Shown here: piece after piece, positions 22,771 to 33,264 of the stretch | How the letters are laid out: every line of letters begins with the position of its first letter | Position numbering within the stretch: the first letter of the stretch is position 1 | NCBI RefSeq assembly: GCF_014651515.1 | Contig: NZ_BMXA01000008.1 | Coordinates: 62,001 to 126,000, forward strand | Direction of reading: 5' to 3' | Length of the DNA: 64,000 bases | Origin: Arenicella chitinivorans | Lineage (GTDB): Bacteria; Pseudomonadota; Gammaproteobacteria; Arenicellales; Arenicellaceae | Translations under genes and position numbers: made by a program | The notes under the pieces: model-generated | Told to the model about the DNA's origin: nothing | Databases searched by the model: none | The model's input: only the letters and a program-made list of their open reading frames with translations

Positions 22771-23340
22771 TTACTCAACTTCATCAATCGTCATCTCGAC
22801 TTCTCTGGCGATAAGTCTGCCCGCCGGATCAAGTACAGTCTCTTCAATAACGATACGCTGTTCGTCTGGGAATATGTCCTTGATCTTGCCTTCATTTTGA
22901 CCAAGGTAATTACCAACGGTAGCCAAGTGCGCAGTACCGACAGCAGTCTGTACGATCACCCATGGCGAACCATCGCTTTGCGTCATCGTTCCCACCATGG
23001 CTAACGCATCCAGCGGAAACTCTTCGAGCGCTTCACGTCTTCGGTTAACATCACGTTGAGCAGTCACTCGACTCTCGACATCCCGGGCATTGATAATATT
23101 GCCACGCGAATAAGGGTCATTTAATGTGCTCGCGGAATACTCAAAGCCTTTATAAGGCTCAATCACCGGAAGAGGTTCAATCTCGGGTTTCTTGTCTTGA
23201 TAAGCGGTGTCCACAAACTCTCTTAAATCACGTGTTGCGACGTTACCGCAAGCCTGTAACGCGAACGCTATGCCAACAACAAGAATCAATTTAAGATGAC
23301 TCGACGGCACCTGATTCACACTATTCTGATACATATGCAT
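22771..23340 (-). CDS. pilP: Type IV pilus inner-membrane lipoprotein PilP
   Basis: 189 residues. Lipobox 'LQAC' near residue 31 after a hydrophobic segment, then a disordered linker with 'PLPVIEPYKGFEYSA' and a C-terminal beta domain ('PWVIVQTAVGTAHLATVGNY', 'EQRIVIEETVLDPAGR'). PilP links the PilN/PilO inner-membrane complex to the PilQ secretin. Its start overlaps the end of pilO by 20 bases. Confidence 0.94.
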   Translation of the reverse strand: MHMYQNSVNQVPSSHLKLILVVGIAFALQACGNVATRDLREFVDTAYQDKKPEIEPLPVIEPYKGFEYSASTLNDPYSRGNIINARDVESRVTAQRDVNRRREALEEFPLDALAMVGTMTQSDGSPWVIVQTAVGTAHLATVGNYLGQNEGKIKDIFPDEQRIVIEETVLDPAGRLIAREVEMTIDEVE

Positions 23341-23920
23341 CCTCCAGATAGTGGTAAGTCTTGGTCACGGCTTTGAGCACCAACACTTCCTGGTTTCCGG
23401 ATTGGCGCTCCAAGGTGAAATTAGCCACGTTGATGATTCGCGGTAAAGCCGCGACGTCACTAATAAACTCGGCGATCTGGTGATATCGGCCGTTAGCAGT
23501 GATATTCACTAACTTCTCAGCATAGAAATCTTTCTCAATTGTCGCTCCTGGCTTAATTTGCTCGAACTGCAAACCGCGAGACAAACCCACTTGCGTCATA
23601 TCAATAAGCAAGTCCGGTATTTCACTTTCGTTCGGTAGCTGCTTACGTAATACACTGAAATTTTCATCAGCCTCTACCATTTGCTTTTTATAAGCATCCA
23701 GGTTTATCGCTAACGCTTTTTTCTCAAGGTAAGTGTTTTTGAGCTGCGGCTCTTTCTTTTGGATATCTTTTAAGTCAGCGATCTGCTGCTTAATGATGTA
23801 GTTGTAGCCAAGAAAGATGATCACTAAACACAATAAACCCGCCATTAATACTTTTACTCGGCGCGTCCACGACCCTATATCATTGATATCGAGACTACTT
23901 AATTCTTCAATTAACCCCAT
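23321..23920 (-). CDS. pilO: Type IV pilus alignment protein PilO
   Basis: 199 residues: short cytoplasmic N-terminus, one TM near 25-45 ('VLMAGLLCLVIIFLGYNYII'), a coiled coil (about 48-95), then a ferredoxin-like periplasmic domain. 'LPNESEIPDLLIDMTQVGL' is the typical PilO linker motif. It pairs with PilN to align the pilus motor with the secretin. Confidence 0.95.
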   Translation of the reverse strand: MGLIEELSSLDINDIGSWTRRVKVLMAGLLCLVIIFLGYNYIIKQQIADLKDIQKKEPQLKNTYLEKKALAINLDAYKKQMVEADENFSVLRKQLPNESEIPDLLIDMTQVGLSRGLQFEQIKPGATIEKDFYAEKLVNITANGRYHQIAEFISDVAALPRIINVANFTLERQSGNQEVLVLKAVTKTYHYLEDAYVSE

Positions 23921-23958
23921 AATTTTTCTCTACGCTAAAATTGGGCTGTCAAGCCGAA

Positions 23959-24534
23959 CTAGCGGATATCCTCCGCACCGTCGTTACTTCGATTAGGACT
24001 TTGTTCCTTCACGTCAATTTTGAATTGACTCACTAACAATCCGTTCTGATCCACCACATCAACCTGTTTTAATGAGGACTGATCAAACCAGTCAGATGAG
24101 TCGAGGTTTCGCATCAAAGCTGAAACTCGTTCATTTGATTGCGCGTACCCATCGATATCAAGCCGGTTATTCGACTTCGCTATTCGATTGTAATAAACGC
24201 CCTTAGGTAATTTGGTAACCAAGTCATCAAACATATGCACGATCTGTGAGCGATTTTGCTGCAGGTTTTGAATCACCTGCATACGCGCCAGTAAAGCATC
24301 ACGCTTGGTTTTCAAGTCTTCGATTTCCTTAATCACTTTAGACAAAGCATTAATCTCGGACTGAAGGTACGCGTTTCTCGTTTCTTGATTGGAGATACGT
24401 GCATCCATAATCAGCTTGCCTGCGAGCACCACCAAACCTGCTGCGACCCACATTGCGATACAAATCGCCAAGGTAGCTCGGTTACGTTCTCGACGTTGTG
24501 CTTCTCGCCAGGGTAATAAGTTGATATTCGCCAT
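23959..24534 (-). CDS. pilN: Type IV pilus assembly protein PilN
   Basis: 191 residues. The N-terminal 'MANINLLPWREAQRRER' carries the INLLPWR motif that inserts into the cytoplasmic PilM cleft. One TM (about 22-43), a coiled coil, and a ferredoxin-like periplasmic domain that dimerises with PilO. Start overlaps the pilM stop by one base (TAATG). Confidence 0.96.
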   Translation of the reverse strand: MANINLLPWREAQRRERNRATLAICIAMWVAAGLVVLAGKLIMDARISNQETRNAYLQSEINALSKVIKEIEDLKTKRDALLARMQVIQNLQQNRSQIVHMFDDLVTKLPKGVYYNRIAKSNNRLDIDGYAQSNERVSALMRNLDSSDWFDQSSLKQVDVVDQNGLLVSQFKIDVKEQSPNRSNDGAEDIR

Positions 24535-25583
24535 TAGTTCAACCCCCTCAAAGACAAGCCATACGCAATGGATAAACTCGGTGCGGCACTGACAATCGCA
24601 TCTCGCCGCGACTGGACATTTGCGTTGACCACAGGATTCAGAACTGTCACTTTACTACGCAATTTCACTTCCAAATCTCCAGCCAAACCGGCCAATGCAC
24701 AACAAGCGCCTGACAAAACGACGCTGTCGATATTCGAGTAAGAGCTTGATGAATAGAAAAATTGCAGAGCGCGACTGATTTCTTGTCGTAACATTTCGAC
24801 GAACGGCTCTTGGACAGCGGTCAAGAAATCACCAGGTGGTTGTGTCGACTTCAGAATCTCTTCAGCTTCTTCGGCATTAACCCCGTACTCTTTACGGATC
24901 AACTTTACCAACTGCCCGGCACCAAAGTTTTGGTGTCTCGAATACAGCACACGATCGGCATCCAACACCATTAAGTGGCTGCTTGATGATCCGATATCAA
25001 ACAAAGCAACTGGCTCATCTGAATTTGATCCCAGCGAATGCTGAGAACGATAGACACGTTCCAACGCATACGTATCGATATCCACATACTCGAGCCCCAG
25101 ACCCGCATTTTCGACCATATCTATATAGTCATTAACAATGCTGCGGCGACAAGCCACCAGGAGGACATCGTTTTCTTGTTCATTACTTTCCGACGCTCCC
25201 AAGACCTCGAAGTCCAAATTAACTTCGTCAATCGGGTAGGGGATAAAGTGGAGTGCCTCAATACTAACTTGCTCTTCCAATTCCAGTTCGCTGATATCAG
25301 CCGGCATCCCCAGAACTTTGGTAATCGCATGCGAGGAAGAGACTGCGACAGCAACTGCGTCCCCCTTAGCACCAGATTGAGTTATTAACGATTGTAACGC
25401 GTCTGTCACATGGTCAGCGTTGGCGATGGCATTTTCAGAAAAGGCACCTGCGGGTAATGGAGCCACACCCCAAGCCACCACTTTCGGGTTGGCTTTGGTG
25501 CCAGCTAATTCGACCAGTTTGATCGAATGGGTTCCGATATCGATACCGATTACTGCCTTAGATTTTGAGCTAAACAGTTTCAA
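24534..25583 (-). CDS. pilM: Type IV pilus assembly ATPase-fold protein PilM
   Basis: 349 residues, actin/FtsA-like fold. 'VIGIDIGTHSIKLVEL' is the phosphate-1 loop, 'VALFDIGSSSSHLMVL' phosphate-2, and 'VVLSGACCALAGLAGDLE' the adenosine motif. PilM binds ATP and the PilN N-terminus on the cytoplasmic side. The start codon is TTG at 25583, supported by GGAGG five bases upstream; no ATG is available nearby. First gene of pilMNOPQ, divergent from mrcA across 151 AT-rich bases. Confidence 0.95.
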   Translation of the reverse strand: MKLFSSKSKAVIGIDIGTHSIKLVELAGTKANPKVVAWGVAPLPAGAFSENAIANADHVTDALQSLITQSGAKGDAVAVAVSSSHAITKVLGMPADISELELEEQVSIEALHFIPYPIDEVNLDFEVLGASESNEQENDVLLVACRRSIVNDYIDMVENAGLGLEYVDIDTYALERVYRSQHSLGSNSDEPVALFDIGSSSSHLMVLDADRVLYSRHQNFGAGQLVKLIRKEYGVNAEEAEEILKSTQPPGDFLTAVQEPFVEMLRQEISRALQFFYSSSSYSNIDSVVLSGACCALAGLAGDLEVKLRSKVTVLNPVVNANVQSRRDAIVSAAPSLSIAYGLSLRGLN

Positions 25584-25734
25584 GAAACCTCCATAAAAAC
25601 CGCTATTTATGTCATTTTTATAATCACTTACTTCAAATTCTAACCAACCCGCGCCAATAATGCCACAATTCTATTTAGGAAATCTATTATTTAATATATG
25701 ATCGTTTTTGGGTTATTAGATCGAATCGAGTATT

Positions 25735-28440
25735 TTGAAAAAGTCACAGCTCTGGCTGCCGTTGACCACAATCTTCAGCGGCCTGTTTATGGCGGGGTTC
25801 ATTACCGTCGGATTTTTGGTTGTTCAATTTAGTCGAGAGCTGCCAGATGCCAGCCAAATCATCGGCCTAGAATTGAAGGTTCCGCTGCGTGTTTTTTCCG
25901 CAGAAGGCCAATTGATTTCTGAGTTTGGCGATGAACGGCGCAAACCGCTCGACTATGCTGAAATCCCGCAAAGCCTTATAAACTCTGTGCTTGCGAGTGA
26001 GGATGACGCTTTTTTTGAGCACCATGGAATTGATATCTCTGGCTTAATTCGCGCTGCATTGTCAAACTTTAAAAGTGGCTCGTCAGGACAAGGCGCAAGC
26101 ACCATTACCATGCAGGTGGCACGCAATTTTTTTCTGACTCGTGACAAGACCTACGCTCGCAAAATCAAAGAAATTCTGCTCGCTTTGCGCCTCGAACAGC
26201 TCCTAAGCAAGGAAGAAATATTAGGCCTGTATATCAATAAAATTTTTCTCGGGCATCGCGCCTATGGCTTCGGGGCAGCTGCGGAAGTTTACTATGGCCG
26301 ACCATTAAATGAGCTCACTCTGGCTGAAACAGCCATGTTGGCAGGTCTACCCAAAGCTCCATCTACCTACAATCCACTGCGCAATCCAGAGCGCGCGACG
26401 ATTCGTCGAAATTACGTATTAGGACGTCTACACGACCTAGAACTCATCGACAATGAAGCTTATGAAACCGCCAGCAATGCACCGGTAACAGCGAAAAAGC
26501 ATGCCAGAAAACAAGACTTAAACGCGCCCCATATTGCTGAAATGGTCCGCGCCCAGCTCACCGAGCAGTTTGGCGAACAAGCATACTGGCAAGGGCTAAA
26601 TGTTTACACCACCATTCGTGGACCGCAGCAAAACGCCGCCAATCAAGCCCTACGAGCAGGCTTGCAAGCGTATGATCAACGCCACGGATTTCGTGGCGTC
26701 GTTGGCAAGATCGACCTGCAAAATTTACACCCTGTTGACGGCAACGCCGATCACGCGATGGAATTAGCTCTGGAAACATTTCCAAATAGCCAGGAACAAG
26801 TACCTGCATTGGTGCTAAACAGCGAGCAAAAACAAGCCACGGTCTGGACCCGCGATTTCGGGCAAACACAAATTTTCTTAGAACATGCCAAATGGGCTCG
26901 ACGTCATCGCACCGCGAATATTGTCGGTGATGCTCCAAAGTCCATGCAAGACCTGGTCTCTGCGGGCGACGTAGTCTACATACAGCCAATCATCGATAAC
27001 ACCAACAAAACACCCACCGCAACAGCGACAGAGTCACGCTGGCGCTTGTCACAAATTCCGCAGGTAAGTGGCTCCCTTATTTCCGTCGAACCCCGCACCG
27101 GTCGCATTTTATCGTTGGTCGGCGGCTACGACTTTTTTCTAAATAAGTACAACCGCGCGGTGCAGTCAATTCGCCAACCCGGCTCGAATATCAAACCTTT
27201 TATCTACTCTGCCTCCTTAGATAAAGGCTTCACGCCAGCCAGCTTGATCAGCGGCGCGCCGATCGTGATGCGCGACCAGGCACACGGCACAATTTGGCGG
27301 CCCGAAAATTACAGCGGTAAGTTCTATGGGCCGACACGCATGCGCACCGCGCTAGCAAAGTCGATGAACCTAGTCTCAATACGCTTACTAAGGGCTATCG
27401 GGATCGACTATGCGCGCGAATACACCGCTCGGTTTGGTTTAGATATGAACCGCTTTTCACCGACACTGACCATGGCGCTTGGCTCAGGCGGCGTCACGCC
27501 ACTCGAACTGCTGCGTGCCTACAGCACGCTCGCCAATGGTGGCTATCTAGTCGAACCATACTTTATAGAGCGCGTCACCGACCGCGATGGTGAGGTTATT
27601 TACGAAGCACCCAAACCTCAATTCTGTGACGATTGTTACGCGGACTTCTTGACTTTTCCTACCCCAGATTCGGAACTCGACGCCAAGACCGATGTGTCCG
27701 CCAGCGAGAATCAAGACGAGTCACTTCTCGAAGGCGTTGGCTTTTACGGCAATGAAACCGAGACAGATGAAGACCAACCTAGCACCTATACTGCACCGCG
27801 CGTCATGTCGCATGCTAACAATTTTCTCACGGTCGACATGATGAAGGAAGTTATCCGATCAGGTACAGCTCGCCGCGCACAAGCGCTGAACCGTCAAGAC
27901 CTCGCTGGCAAGACTGGCACCACCAATGACTATGTCGATGCCTGGTTTAGCGGCTTCAATAAGGAAGTCGCTACCACGGTGTGGATCGGATTTGATGACC
28001 CAGCAACCATGGGCCGTGGAGAGTCAGGCAGCCGAGCCGCGCTGCCGATTTGGGTAGACTACATGCAGTTCGCACTGAAAGGCGTCAACCAACAACCCCA
28101 CGTGGTACCGGAGTACATTGAGCAAGGCTTCGTTAATCGAGCGACCGGCAAACGGACCGACGAGTCTGACCCTGATGCGGTGCCTGAATACTTTGCTATC
28201 GACACCCTGACGCCTGAAAACAAGTTATACAATGACCTATTGCTGGCACGCTACGAGCGAGGCGAGCTGTCAGAAGAAGCTTATTTGGCGGCAGCAAGAC
28301 AAGACACCACGCTGGATACGGAACTGGACGAAGGTGAACAAACGCCTTCCGATATAAGCCCTATCCTCGACGAGCCCGAACTCGCCAGCCCAGAAGAACG
28401 CATTATTGAAACAGAAGAAGAGACCGAAGGCTTGTTTTAG
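25735..28440 (+). CDS. mrcA: Penicillin-binding protein 1A
   Basis: 901 residues. One N-terminal TM (about 8-30), then the GT51 glycosyltransferase with catalytic Glu89 ('SEDDAFFEHHGID') and 'GQGASTITMQVARNFFL', an OB-like inserted domain (about 315-430), and the transpeptidase with S484-xx-K487 ('PGSNIKPF') and K726-T-G-T. An acidic tail follows residue 840. It polymerises and cross-links peptidoglycan. The start is TTG (encoding MKKSQLW) with only a weak ribosome binding site. Divergence from pilM is conserved in gammaproteobacteria. Confidence 0.95.
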   Translation: MKKSQLWLPLTTIFSGLFMAGFITVGFLVVQFSRELPDASQIIGLELKVPLRVFSAEGQLISEFGDERRKPLDYAEIPQSLINSVLASEDDAFFEHHGIDISGLIRAALSNFKSGSSGQGASTITMQVARNFFLTRDKTYARKIKEILLALRLEQLLSKEEILGLYINKIFLGHRAYGFGAAAEVYYGRPLNELTLAETAMLAGLPKAPSTYNPLRNPERATIRRNYVLGRLHDLELIDNEAYETASNAPVTAKKHARKQDLNAPHIAEMVRAQLTEQFGEQAYWQGLNVYTTIRGPQQNAANQALRAGLQAYDQRHGFRGVVGKIDLQNLHPVDGNADHAMELALETFPNSQEQVPALVLNSEQKQATVWTRDFGQTQIFLEHAKWARRHRTANIVGDAPKSMQDLVSAGDVVYIQPIIDNTNKTPTATATESRWRLSQIPQVSGSLISVEPRTGRILSLVGGYDFFLNKYNRAVQSIRQPGSNIKPFIYSASLDKGFTPASLISGAPIVMRDQAHGTIWRPENYSGKFYGPTRMRTALAKSMNLVSIRLLRAIGIDYAREYTARFGLDMNRFSPTLTMALGSGGVTPLELLRAYSTLANGGYLVEPYFIERVTDRDGEVIYEAPKPQFCDDCYADFLTFPTPDSELDAKTDVSASENQDESLLEGVGFYGNETETDEDQPSTYTAPRVMSHANNFLTVDMMKEVIRSGTARRAQALNRQDLAGKTGTTNDYVDAWFSGFNKEVATTVWIGFDDPATMGRGESGSRAALPIWVDYMQFALKGVNQQPHVVPEYIEQGFVNRATGKRTDESDPDAVPEYFAIDTLTPENKLYNDLLLARYERGELSEEAYLAAARQDTTLDTELDEGEQTPSDISPILDEPELASPEERIIETEEETEGLF

Positions 28441-28482
28441 GCATTCGGTCGCTGCCCGTTAGTTGGGTGGATTGACCAAACC

Positions 28483-28519
28483 GCTGGGTAGACACTGGAA
28501 CACCCAGCATGCTACCCAG
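28483..28519. terminator. Possible bidirectional hairpin between mrcA and topA
   Basis: CTGGGTAG (28484-28491) pairs with CTACCCAG (28512-28519); a competing pair GCTGGGT/ACCCAGC (28483-28489, 28502-28508) is nested. It sits between convergent genes, where a terminator is expected, but no T-run follows on either strand. Confidence 0.3.
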
Positions 28520-28526
28520 ATCGGTA

Positions 28527-31265
28527 CTATTTCTTCTTGCTCACCTTCTTTCTGCTCACCTTCTTTCTGCTCGCCTTCTTTTTAGTGGCTTTTTTCTTAC
28601 TGGCTTTTTTCTTAACCTTCTTTCGAGCAGTTGTTTTAGCGTCAGATTCGACCCATTTGCCGCCCTCGTAAAAGGCTTTCCAACCAGTCGCTTTGCCGTC
28701 TTCCTCTGACTGTACGTAGATTTCCTTGGTTTTGCGACTGTATCGAATCACGGTCGGCACACCATCTTTGTCGGCGACTGGCGCACTAAACAAATAGTTG
28801 TATTTTTTGTCGATCTCAGCCTTATGCGGCAAAATTTCCGCCACCAACGGTGCCCGTGTCTCGCGATTCTTGGGAAATCCACTGGCGGCCAAGAACATGC
28901 CAGACGCCCCATCACGCAATACATAATGGTCGTCCACCTTTTGACACTTAAGTTCCGGCATTGGGACGGGATCCATCTTTGGTGGTGCTGCTTCCCCGTT
29001 GCGCAGAAGCTTGCGCGTGTTCTTGCACGACTCATTGGTGCATCCAAAGTATTTACCGAAGCGTCCATTTTTGAGCTGCATCTCACTGCCACACTTATCG
29101 CACTCAAGCGTCGGGCCTTCGTAACCTTTGATCTTGAATACGCCATGCTCAACCTCAAAGCCAGAACAATCCGGGTTATTACCACAAATATGCAACTTGC
29201 GATTTTCATCCAAAAAGTAACTGTCCATGGCAGCATTACAAATCTTGCAGTGATGCTTTTTAATCAAGAGCTTGGCTTCCGCCTCTTCATCTTCGTCGAC
29301 GTTCACCGCCTCATCACCAGGAACTAGGTTCATGGTCGATTTACAACGCTCTTTGGGTGGCAATACGTAGCCGGAACAACCCAAAAACACACCAGTGCTA
29401 CCGGTGCGAATCTGCATGTTTCGCCCGCAGGAGTTACATTTGATGTCGGTTTCAGTCGGCGTATTAGGCCGCATACCGCCGTCGTCGTCGTTCTGTGCTT
29501 TCAAGAGCGTTTCAGAAAACTCTTGATAAAAACTATCTAATAATTCTCGCCACGCCAGTCGCCCCTTGGCAACATCATCCAGGCGATCTTCCATATTTGC
29601 GGTGAAATCGTAGTCCATCAAGTCGGTAAAGCTTTCTACCAATCGCTCAGTGACGATATCACCCATCTTTTGCGCGTAAAAACGCCGCTTTTCGACCTGC
29701 ACATAGCCACGGTCCTGTATCGTAGAAATAATCGCAGCATAGGTCGACGGCCTGCCGATTCCACGCTTTTCAAGCTCTTTAACGAGGCTGGCTTCGGTGT
29801 ATCGTGCAGGCGGCTTAGTGAAATGCTGTGTCGGCAATAGTTCTTGCAATGACAAGATTTCACCGACTTTCATAATTGGCAATACGGCATCGTCGTCACC
29901 TTTGCTCATCGGCGGTTGTACTTTCTGATAACCATCGAAGACCACAACGCGACCACGAGTTCGAAGTTCATACTCACCGGCATCGACGATGACCGAAGTG
30001 CTCAAAAATTTGGCAGGCACCATCTGGCACGCCACGAACTGACGCCAGATAAGGGTATACAAGCGTTCAGCGTCCCGGTCGACGTTGCTCAGCTGATTTG
30101 GCATAACCGACACGTCGGACGGACGTATCGCTTCGTGCGCATCCTGAGCCCCTTCTTTACTGGAATAAGACCGCGGAGTTTCCGGCAAGTATTTCTTTCC
30201 GTACTTGTCCTGGATATAGTCTCGGCACTGGGCAACGGCGTCCGCACTCAAGTTTGTGGAGTCGGTTCGCATGTAGGTAATGTACCCAGCTTCATATAAG
30301 CGCTGCGCCAACATCATGGTCTTCTTAACACCAAATCCCAATCGCGTGCTGGCGGCCTGCTGCAAGGTTGAGGTGATGTAAGGGGCTGTCGGTTTCGTCG
30401 AGGTCGGGCGCTCTTTGACCTCGCCAACCTGGTACTCTAAACCCTGTAATTCGCTAAGCGCAGCGTCGGTTTGTTCCTGATTTAACGGTTTGAACGCCTC
30501 ACCACGGTGTTTTCGCACCTCAAAGTTGACGCGATCGCCAGCGGCACACTTCAAATCTGCGAATACATCCCAATACTCCTCAGGTATAAACGCGCGAATT
30601 TCACGTTCACGTTCGACCACCAAGCGCAATGCAACCGACTGAACGCGACCAGCAGACAAGCCGCGAGCGATCTTAGCCCATAACAATGGTGACACCATAT
30701 AACCAACGACACGGTCCAAAAACCGTCGCGCCTGTTGTGCATTTACCCGCGCCATATCCACCGGCCCCGGGTTCTCAAATGCGGATTTGATCGCAGACTT
30801 GGTGATTTCATTGAACACCACACGCCGATACCGCGAAGGGTCACCACCGATGGCTTCCTGCAAATGCCATGCGATCGCCTCTCCTTCACGGTCCATATCC
30901 GTTGCGAGATAGATGATATCCGCATCCTTGGCGAGTTTTACTAACTCGTCGACGACCTTTTCTTTGCCTGGCAAAATCTCATAACGAGCCTCCCAGCCTT
31001 GATCAGGGTTCACACCCATACGATTGATCAGCTGCTCACGGCTCTTCTTTTGCCGATGCTTGATTTTCTCTTCCGGAGACAGCTTGCGTGTAATCGCTGC
31101 TTGTCGCGCTCGTTCTTTTGCGTCCACGGGCTTTTTATCGCCACCACTGGTTGGCAAGTCACGAATATGACCAACACTGGATTTTACGATGTAGTCACTA
31201 CCGAGATATTTGTTGATCGTTTTCGCCTTCGCTGGCGATTCCACGATAACTAAGGATTTACCCAT
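28527..31265 (-). CDS. topA: DNA topoisomerase I
   Basis: 912 residues. '[20 protein letters not shown]' opens the Toprim domain, '[17 protein letters not shown]' gives the acidic DxD/E triad, and '[13 protein letters not shown]' near residue 325 holds the catalytic Tyr. The C-terminal part has several Cys4 zinc ribbons (for example '[11 protein letters not shown]', '[10 protein letters not shown]', '[11 protein letters not shown]'), then a Lys-rich tail of about 35 residues. It relaxes negative supercoils. The Lys-rich tail is probably a DNA-binding extension. Confidence 0.97.
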   Translation of the reverse strand: MGKSLVIVESPAKAKTINKYLGSDYIVKSSVGHIRDLPTSGGDKKPVDAKERARQAAITRKLSPEEKIKHRQKKSREQLINRMGVNPDQGWEARYEILPGKEKVVDELVKLAKDADIIYLATDMDREGEAIAWHLQEAIGGDPSRYRRVVFNEITKSAIKSAFENPGPVDMARVNAQQARRFLDRVVGYMVSPLLWAKIARGLSAGRVQSVALRLVVEREREIRAFIPEEYWDVFADLKCAAGDRVNFEVRKHRGEAFKPLNQEQTDAALSELQGLEYQVGEVKERPTSTKPTAPYITSTLQQAASTRLGFGVKKTMMLAQRLYEAGYITYMRTDSTNLSADAVAQCRDYIQDKYGKKYLPETPRSYSSKEGAQDAHEAIRPSDVSVMPNQLSNVDRDAERLYTLIWRQFVACQMVPAKFLSTSVIVDAGEYELRTRGRVVVFDGYQKVQPPMSKGDDDAVLPIMKVGEILSLQELLPTQHFTKPPARYTEASLVKELEKRGIGRPSTYAAIISTIQDRGYVQVEKRRFYAQKMGDIVTERLVESFTDLMDYDFTANMEDRLDDVAKGRLAWRELLDSFYQEFSETLLKAQNDDDGGMRPNTPTETDIKCNSCGRNMQIRTGSTGVFLGCSGYVLPPKERCKSTMNLVPGDEAVNVDEDEEAEAKLLIKKHHCKICNAAMDSYFLDENRKLHICGNNPDCSGFEVEHGVFKIKGYEGPTLECDKCGSEMQLKNGRFGKYFGCTNESCKNTRKLLRNGEAAPPKMDPVPMPELKCQKVDDHYVLRDGASGMFLAASGFPKNRETRAPLVAEILPHKAEIDKKYNYLFSAPVADKDGVPTVIRYSRKTKEIYVQSEEDGKATGWKAFYEGGKWVESDAKTTARKKVKKKASKKKATKKKASRKKVSRKKVSKKK
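28539..28583. repeat. 15-base tandem repeat encoding the TopA tail
   Basis: GCTCACCTTCTTTCT occurs at 28539-28553 and 28554-28568, with a degenerate third copy at 28569-28583. On the coding strand each unit encodes RKKVS (third RKKAS/T-like). The repeat explains the low-complexity basic C-terminus and may vary in copy number between strains. Confidence 0.75.
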
Positions 31266-31460
31266 TCTATTTATTTACTTGTAATTAGAAAGATATCACC
31301 TGTTTGGATGGCTCCGTGACAAGCTTACACTTATCCGTCACCGGCACAACCCAGGCTTATTATTCGGTTTTTCGTGGAAAGGAGTATCCACCTTATCGCC
31401 TCAATGAGCAAGTTTCGCTCAGTGGGGCCTTCACACACACTGTTTCGCGCTGACAAGCGG

Positions 31461-31943
31461 CTAATGAATTACTGGCGCCAGGTCTTCAGTGACAACCACT
31501 TCAGCCCATTCAGCAATTTCTGAAAATCCCGGCTGGTTACTGAGCACCATCAGGATCACCCACTTGATATGATCAATGTTGACATCGCTCGAGTCGAGAG
31601 CCATGACACGATCAACCACCATTTCGCGCAGAAAATGATCCAGAACACCTGCACCAACGAGTTTGGTAAGTAATGACATTCCTTCAATTTGCAAGCGCTC
31701 AAACTCGTCGGCAGTGTAAAATCGCAGGGATTCTGGCGCTTGCGGTTGATTTAATTGAGGATCCGGCTCGCTGATATCCAATAGGCCTTCAAGCCAAACA
31801 AAGGCTTTTTCGATCTCTTCGCCTTCGAAGCCAGCCCCAGCCAACTCGTCAGCTAACTCATCCTGGCTAGGATCAAAAGCCAGTCCATCCGCAATGTAGT
31901 TCTCAAAGAGATAAATTAAAACTTCCAACATATCTTCTTTCAT
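31461..31943 (-). CDS. smg: DUF494 family protein Smg
   Basis: 160 residues from ATG 31943, chosen for the GAGGTGA ribosome binding site directly upstream; an in-frame TTG at 31967 would add eight residues and remove that site. 'MLEVLIYLFENYIADG' and 'GFEGEEIEKAFVWLEGL' are typical of the Smg family. Function is unproven; the gene is conserved between topA and dprA in gammaproteobacteria. Acidic, cytosolic. Confidence 0.93.
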   Translation of the reverse strand: MKEDMLEVLIYLFENYIADGLAFDPSQDELADELAGAGFEGEEIEKAFVWLEGLLDISEPDPQLNQPQAPESLRFYTADEFERLQIEGMSLLTKLVGAGVLDHFLREMVVDRVMALDSSDVNIDHIKWVILMVLSNQPGFSEIAEWAEVVVTEDLAPVIH

Positions 31944-32004
31944 CGTCACCTCACCACGTTGAACCAAAAGTTAATGCGCTTCAATTGTCAACCAGAACTA
32001 ACAG

Positions 32005-33126
32005 TTAGTGCGTGATGTTGATGTATCCGCCACTACTACCGTGCGCAACTGCGCCTGCCAGTTCTAACGTCATTAGCATGGATGAAACTTCGCCCGGCGT
32101 CAATCCAGTGGCCAAAATTAGCGTGTCCACAGCGGTTTCTTCAGCCGAAATATACTGCAATAGCGCAACACACTCCGGCGGTATATTTTGCAAGACTTGC
32201 AAGCCAGAAGAGTCTGAGGTAATCGCACCTGACTCCCATCCCAACACCTGCAAAATGTCATTCGCAGATTGGACCAAAGCAGCACCTTGCTGAATCAAAC
32301 AATGCGACCCGGAATACTGGGGACTCAAAATCGATCCCGGCACCACCAGCACCTCCCGGTCCTGCTCTACAGCCAGCCGTGCTGTAATCAGCGTACCACT
32401 GCGTTCAGCGGCCTCAATCACGATAACGCCCGCACTTAGCCCACTAATGATCCGATTGCGCTCGGGAAAACTATAGCGCGTGGCGTGTTGATCCACTGGA
32501 TACTCACTTAACACGAGACCGGTAGACGCAATGCGAGCGAACATGCCTTCATGCCGCGCAGGCGATGGTTTACCTAATCCGCTACCCAACACCGCAACCG
32601 TCGCCCCCTCAGTGGTCAGCACCGACTCATGTGCCAAGCCATCCACTCCGTAAGCCATTCCGCTGACAATCACCAAGCCAAGCTCCGCCAACTCGGCGGC
32701 CAGTCTACGCGTTATTTGCTGACCAAGTGGCGTTGGTCGGCGCGAGCCCACCATGGCAATGCACGGCTGCGTGAGCAAATCAATATCACCCTTGGCATAT
32801 AACGCCAATGGCGGATCCGCAATATGCTTTAGATTGTCCGGATAACGTTCATCTTGCAGGGAAATCAAATCGTGTTCTGGCTGCGCCAACCACTGTAAAT
32901 CCCGGGCTACGTCTCGATCAATTGAGCGCCGAGGACGCACCTTCAATCCTTTGAGCACTGCGTTTTGCTGACTTGGGTTTAACTGTAAAACGGTAGCAGG
33001 GCACTTAAAGTGATCCAGTAGCGCGTACTTCTGTTGTCGCGTCCATCGCGTATCGTGAATCAACGCGATCCAGGACCTTAGGTCACCAGCACCCTGATCG
33101 ATCTGCGTCCCTTGATTTTCGACCAT
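32005..33126 (-). CDS. dprA: DNA processing protein DprA
   Basis: 373 residues: an N-terminal SAM-like region, the Rossmann-like DprA core with 'CIAMVGSRRPTPLGQQITRR' and 'GLVIVSGMAYGVDGLAHE', 'VLVVPGSI' and 'GSHCLIQQGA', and a C-terminal winged helix (about 305-373). It binds incoming single-stranded DNA and loads RecA during natural transformation. The start has AGGAGG at the right distance. With a complete pilMNOPQ set nearby, natural competence is conceivable but not shown. Confidence 0.95.
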   Translation of the reverse strand: MVENQGTQIDQGAGDLRSWIALIHDTRWTRQQKYALLDHFKCPATVLQLNPSQQNAVLKGLKVRPRRSIDRDVARDLQWLAQPEHDLISLQDERYPDNLKHIADPPLALYAKGDIDLLTQPCIAMVGSRRPTPLGQQITRRLAAELAELGLVIVSGMAYGVDGLAHESVLTTEGATVAVLGSGLGKPSPARHEGMFARIASTGLVLSEYPVDQHATRYSFPERNRIISGLSAGVIVIEAAERSGTLITARLAVEQDREVLVVPGSILSPQYSGSHCLIQQGAALVQSANDILQVLGWESGAITSDSSGLQVLQNIPPECVALLQYISAEETAVDTLILATGLTPGEVSSMLMTLELAGAVAHGSSGGYINITH

Positions 33127-33264
33127 CCGTGGCCTCCTGTAAAAACGAGTGTGATTTTTGTGCTTCGGACACCGTTCCGATCATGGTGCCCCAAAATGCT
33201 CCATCCTGAAGCAAGTCAGGCTCACTGACACAGCGAGCCTGACGAGCAGTATACCACGTAAGAT

